Below are positions 15,771 to 17,602 of a stretch of 17,602 bases of DNA, piece after piece. How positions within the stretch are numbered: the first letter of the stretch is position 1; the number at the start of each line of letters is the position of its first letter. Position numbers and translations under genes: made by a program. Below the pieces are notes generated by a model. It was not told the origin of the DNA. It worked only from the letters and a program-made list of their open reading frames with translations, and searched no databases. The stretch is taken from NCBI RefSeq assembly GCF_946481715.1, contig NZ_CAMLOV010000121.1, positions 1-17,602 of the forward strand. The letters are read 5' to 3'. Source of the DNA: an uncultured Mucilaginibacter sp. Lineage in GTDB: Bacteria > Bacteroidota > Bacteroidia > Sphingobacteriales > Sphingobacteriaceae.

Positions 15771-16556
15771 ATGTCCAATCTAACGTTTACTAAAGATTTC
15801 TTGTTTCACAGGTTTACGTCAAAAAACCGCCACGGGCTGCATTCGCCTTTTGTTTACAAACTGGTTGACGAAGTTATTTACGACCGCAAGCATAAAGCCG
15901 CCTACGATAAGATAGAAAAGGAGCGCGATAACCTGCTGATAGACGACCGTGTGATCACCGTTACCGACCTGGGGGCCGGCTCGCGCGTAAACAAGAATAA
16001 CCAAAAAAAAATAAGCGACATCACCATCAACGCGCTTAAACCACCAAAATTGGCACAATTGCTTTACCGCCTTGCGGCATTTGCCAGGCCGAAAAACATT
16101 ATAGAGTTGGGCACCTGCTTAGGCATCACTACGTTGTACCTGCAAGGGGCTGCACCTGCAGCTAAGGTATACACACTGGAGGGCTGCCCCGAAACAGCCA
16201 AAGTAGCCAAAGAAGTATTTAACAGCGCGGGCCTGCACGATGTGAACCTGGTGACCGGCAATTTCGACGATACCCTTGCGGGTGTTTTAGGCAAGCACGA
16301 GCAGCTGGATTTTGTGTACATAGATGGCAACCACCAGCGCGTGGCAACCCTCAACTACTTTGAACAATGCCTGCCAAAGGTGCACGAAGGCACTATGCTG
16401 ATATTCGACGATATTTACTGGAGCGAAGGCATGAAACAAGCCTGGGCACAAATTAAGACCAATCCGCAGGTAACCATAACTGTCGATCTGTTTTGGATAG
16501 GACTGGTGTTTTTTAAAACGGGTAGGGTAAAGGAAGATTTTAAAATTAGATTCTGA
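15771..16556 (+). CDS. Class I SAM-dependent O-methyltransferase-like protein
   Basis: The protein has 261 residues. The SAM-binding motif I is NIIELGTCLGITTLYL (109-124), followed by the acidic end of strand two, VYTLEG (133-138). LDFVYIDGNHQRVATLNYFE (179-198) and LIFDDIYWSEG (210-220) resemble the metal-dependent O-methyltransferase (Methyltransf_24-like) group, with acidic residues 213-214. The N-terminal 100 residues form a family-specific cap (FHRFTSKNRHGLHSPFVYKL). The methylated substrate is unknown; no biosynthetic cluster is nearby. ATG 15771 gives MSNLTFTKDF. TATACTTTTA upstream is a weak -7-like match. The gene ends at a foldback repeat. Confidence 0.9.
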   Translation: MSNLTFTKDFLFHRFTSKNRHGLHSPFVYKLVDEVIYDRKHKAAYDKIEKERDNLLIDDRVITVTDLGAGSRVNKNNQKKISDITINALKPPKLAQLLYRLAAFARPKNIIELGTCLGITTLYLQGAAPAAKVYTLEGCPETAKVAKEVFNSAGLHDVNLVTGNFDDTLAGVLGKHEQLDFVYIDGNHQRVATLNYFEQCLPKVHEGTMLIFDDIYWSEGMKQAWAQIKTNPQVTITVDLFWIGLVFFKTGRVKEDFKIRF

Positions 16557-16640
16557 TAGATGTGCAGATGTGCAAATTTCAGATGTGCAAATTGAGCTCA
16601 TTTTTCATCTGCACACCTGCACATTTGAAATCTACGCATC
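16557..16640. repeat. Foldback repeat built on AGATGTGCA, between convergent genes
   Basis: CAGATGTGCAAATT occurs twice in direct orientation (16565-16578 and 16580-16593). ATGTGCAGATGTGCAAAT (16560-16577) pairs with ATCTGCACACCTGCACAT (16607-16624) at 16 of 18 positions. It begins directly after the methyltransferase stop and ends about 19 bases before the OMP gene's 3' end. There is no ORF and no U-run terminator. Confidence 0.7.
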
Positions 16641-16642
16641 CA

Positions 16643-17602
16643 TCAAAACGCTTCGCCCAAGGCAATATACAATCCACTCAGCCTTGGCTCGTTTGCCCGT
16701 TTCTCGCCCACGCCATAATCTACACGGATGCTTAAGCCTTTCTCGGTATCGAAGAAATAGCGTACCCCCGCGCCGTAATTTGGTTTTAGTTCATCAAAAC
16801 TAAAGGTGCTGTTCCATACCTGGCCGGCACCTACAAAACCTACAATGCCGAAGCGTGTGCTTAGGCGGTACCGAAGTTCTGCTTGGGCTGCAATGAGGTT
16901 GCGGTCGCGGAAACGGCCGTTGTAATAGCCACGCATCATTTCGTCGCTCCCCAAAGCGGGCATCAAATAAAAAGGCGATTGGCTACCGGTAAGGCTTTGT
17001 TCCTGTATGTCGAAACCCAAAACAAGTTGATTGCTTAGTTTAAAAAACTGTGCATATTCTATATTTAATAAACCGCCACTATAATTGCTGTTGCTGCCGA
17101 TACCTTTCATCAGGTCGAGGTAGCTGGTAACCACTGCCCCTTTGGTAGTGTAAGTATTGTTGTTACGGCTATCAAAAATTAAAGTTGGCCCAAGGTAAAG
17201 GGTCGTTCCGCCATGGCGGCCCTCAATGGCAGGGTTTGTTTCAAACACGCCCGTCTTATCGGCATCGGTAAAGCGGTAGTCAAAGCCGCCGGCAACCAGG
17301 CCGATATACAGATTTTGGGACACCTTTTTTTCGCCATTCATGGCCAGTTTAAAGCGCTTTAATCCAAGGCGGTCGGCATTGCTCTTTAAAGTGTTATTGC
17401 CCACACCGTAAAAATCGAAAGGGAAATTGATGTAGGAGATAGCAGCAATGTAGTGATATTGGTTTCCCGGTGCCCAGTAGTTTGTGCTCAGGCTAAATCG
17501 GCTTTGCCCTTTGGTAGTGATAGTGGCGTAGGCAAATATGTTAGATACGCGGGTGTTGCGGTTAACGGTATCGGTATAAAACGACAATAGCCCGGCTCCA
17601 CC
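16643..17602 (-). CDS. BamA/TamA-like outer-membrane beta-barrel protein, C-terminal part
   Basis: The frame is open beyond the window's right edge, so only the last about 319 residues are seen (the TTG at 17587 is internal). The sequence is alternating beta strands rich in Gly, Tyr and aromatic residues, ending in Phe (ALGEAF), as outer-membrane barrels do. Family hallmarks are YLGPTLIFDSRNN and SDEMMRGYYNGRFRDR, the latter like the RGF/RGY tip motif of the Omp85 surface-antigen domain, and the terminal strands GAGVRYFFDTEKGLSIRVDYGVG. The protein probably sits in the outer membrane and helps insert or move proteins or lipids, but POTRA domains would be outside the window, so whether it is BamA, TamA or another relative is open. 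It converges with the methyltransferase gene across a foldback. Confidence 0.9.
   Translation of the reverse strand, partial: GGAGLLSFYTDTVNRNTRVSNIFAYATITTKGQSRFSLSTNYWAPGNQYHYIAAISYINFPFDFYGVGNNTLKSNADRLGLKRFKLAMNGEKKVSQNLYIGLVAGGFDYRFTDADKTGVFETNPAIEGRHGGTTLYLGPTLIFDSRNNNTYTTKGAVVTSYLDLMKGIGSNSNYSGGLLNIEYAQFFKLSNQLVLGFDIQEQSLTGSQSPFYLMPALGSDEMMRGYYNGRFRDRNLIAAQAELRYRLSTRFGIVGFVGAGQVWNSTFSFDELKPNYGAGVRYFFDTEKGLSIRVDYGVGEKRANEPRLSGLYIALGEAF

Overview
The window looks like ordinary chromosome from a member of Bacteroidota, most likely Sphingobacteriaceae and close to Mucilaginibacter or Pedobacter. This is inferred from protein style: a DnaG with a Gln-rich linker, a LytS/LytTR sensor-regulator pair, a DHCW-motif cupin and a BamA/TamA-type barrel. 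It also rests on weak or absent Shine-Dalgarno sites at most starts, TAnnTTTG-like -7 elements, and low-complexity foldback repeats between genes. No rRNA, tRNA, CRISPR array, transposase or phage gene was recognised. No intergenic stretch exceeds 300 bases.

Layout. Positions 1-2798 (+) form a tight run: the 3' part of dnaG (cut by the window edge), a small membrane protein, a YraN-type nuclease-fold protein and a lipoprotein with a glutaminyl-cyclase-like propeller. Positions 2929-4917 (-) hold a CPBP intramembrane protease and an AraC regulator carrying a DJ-1/PfpI domain. The regulator is divergent from 5064-7087 (+), which holds two tandem paralogue pairs: two RibD-C/DHFR-like reductases, then two DUF805 membrane proteins. 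Glucose-6-phosphate isomerase (-, 7173-8819) converges on these.

An AT-rich divergent region leads to an unrecognised helical protein (9081-9518), a good intrinsic terminator, a long foldback repeat and prfB. The prfB gene needs the classical +1 programmed frameshift at CTT TGA C. A secreted esterase and a DHCW cupin follow. On the minus strand come a histidine kinase/LytTR regulator pair (12449-14663) and a SirB1-like transglutaminase-fold protein (14859-15716). The SirB1-like gene is divergent from a SAM methyltransferase (15771-16556). The window ends inside a BamA/TamA-like outer-membrane barrel gene (-).

The genes do not form one obvious system: translation and replication functions, glycolysis, envelope proteins and regulators are mixed. 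I see no convincing new multi-gene system. The least explained structure is non-coding. At least five intergenic regions carry foldback repeats, each built from a different short word, and each sits within about 0-16 bases of a stop codon. A sixth, about 145 bp long, lies directly in front of prfB.
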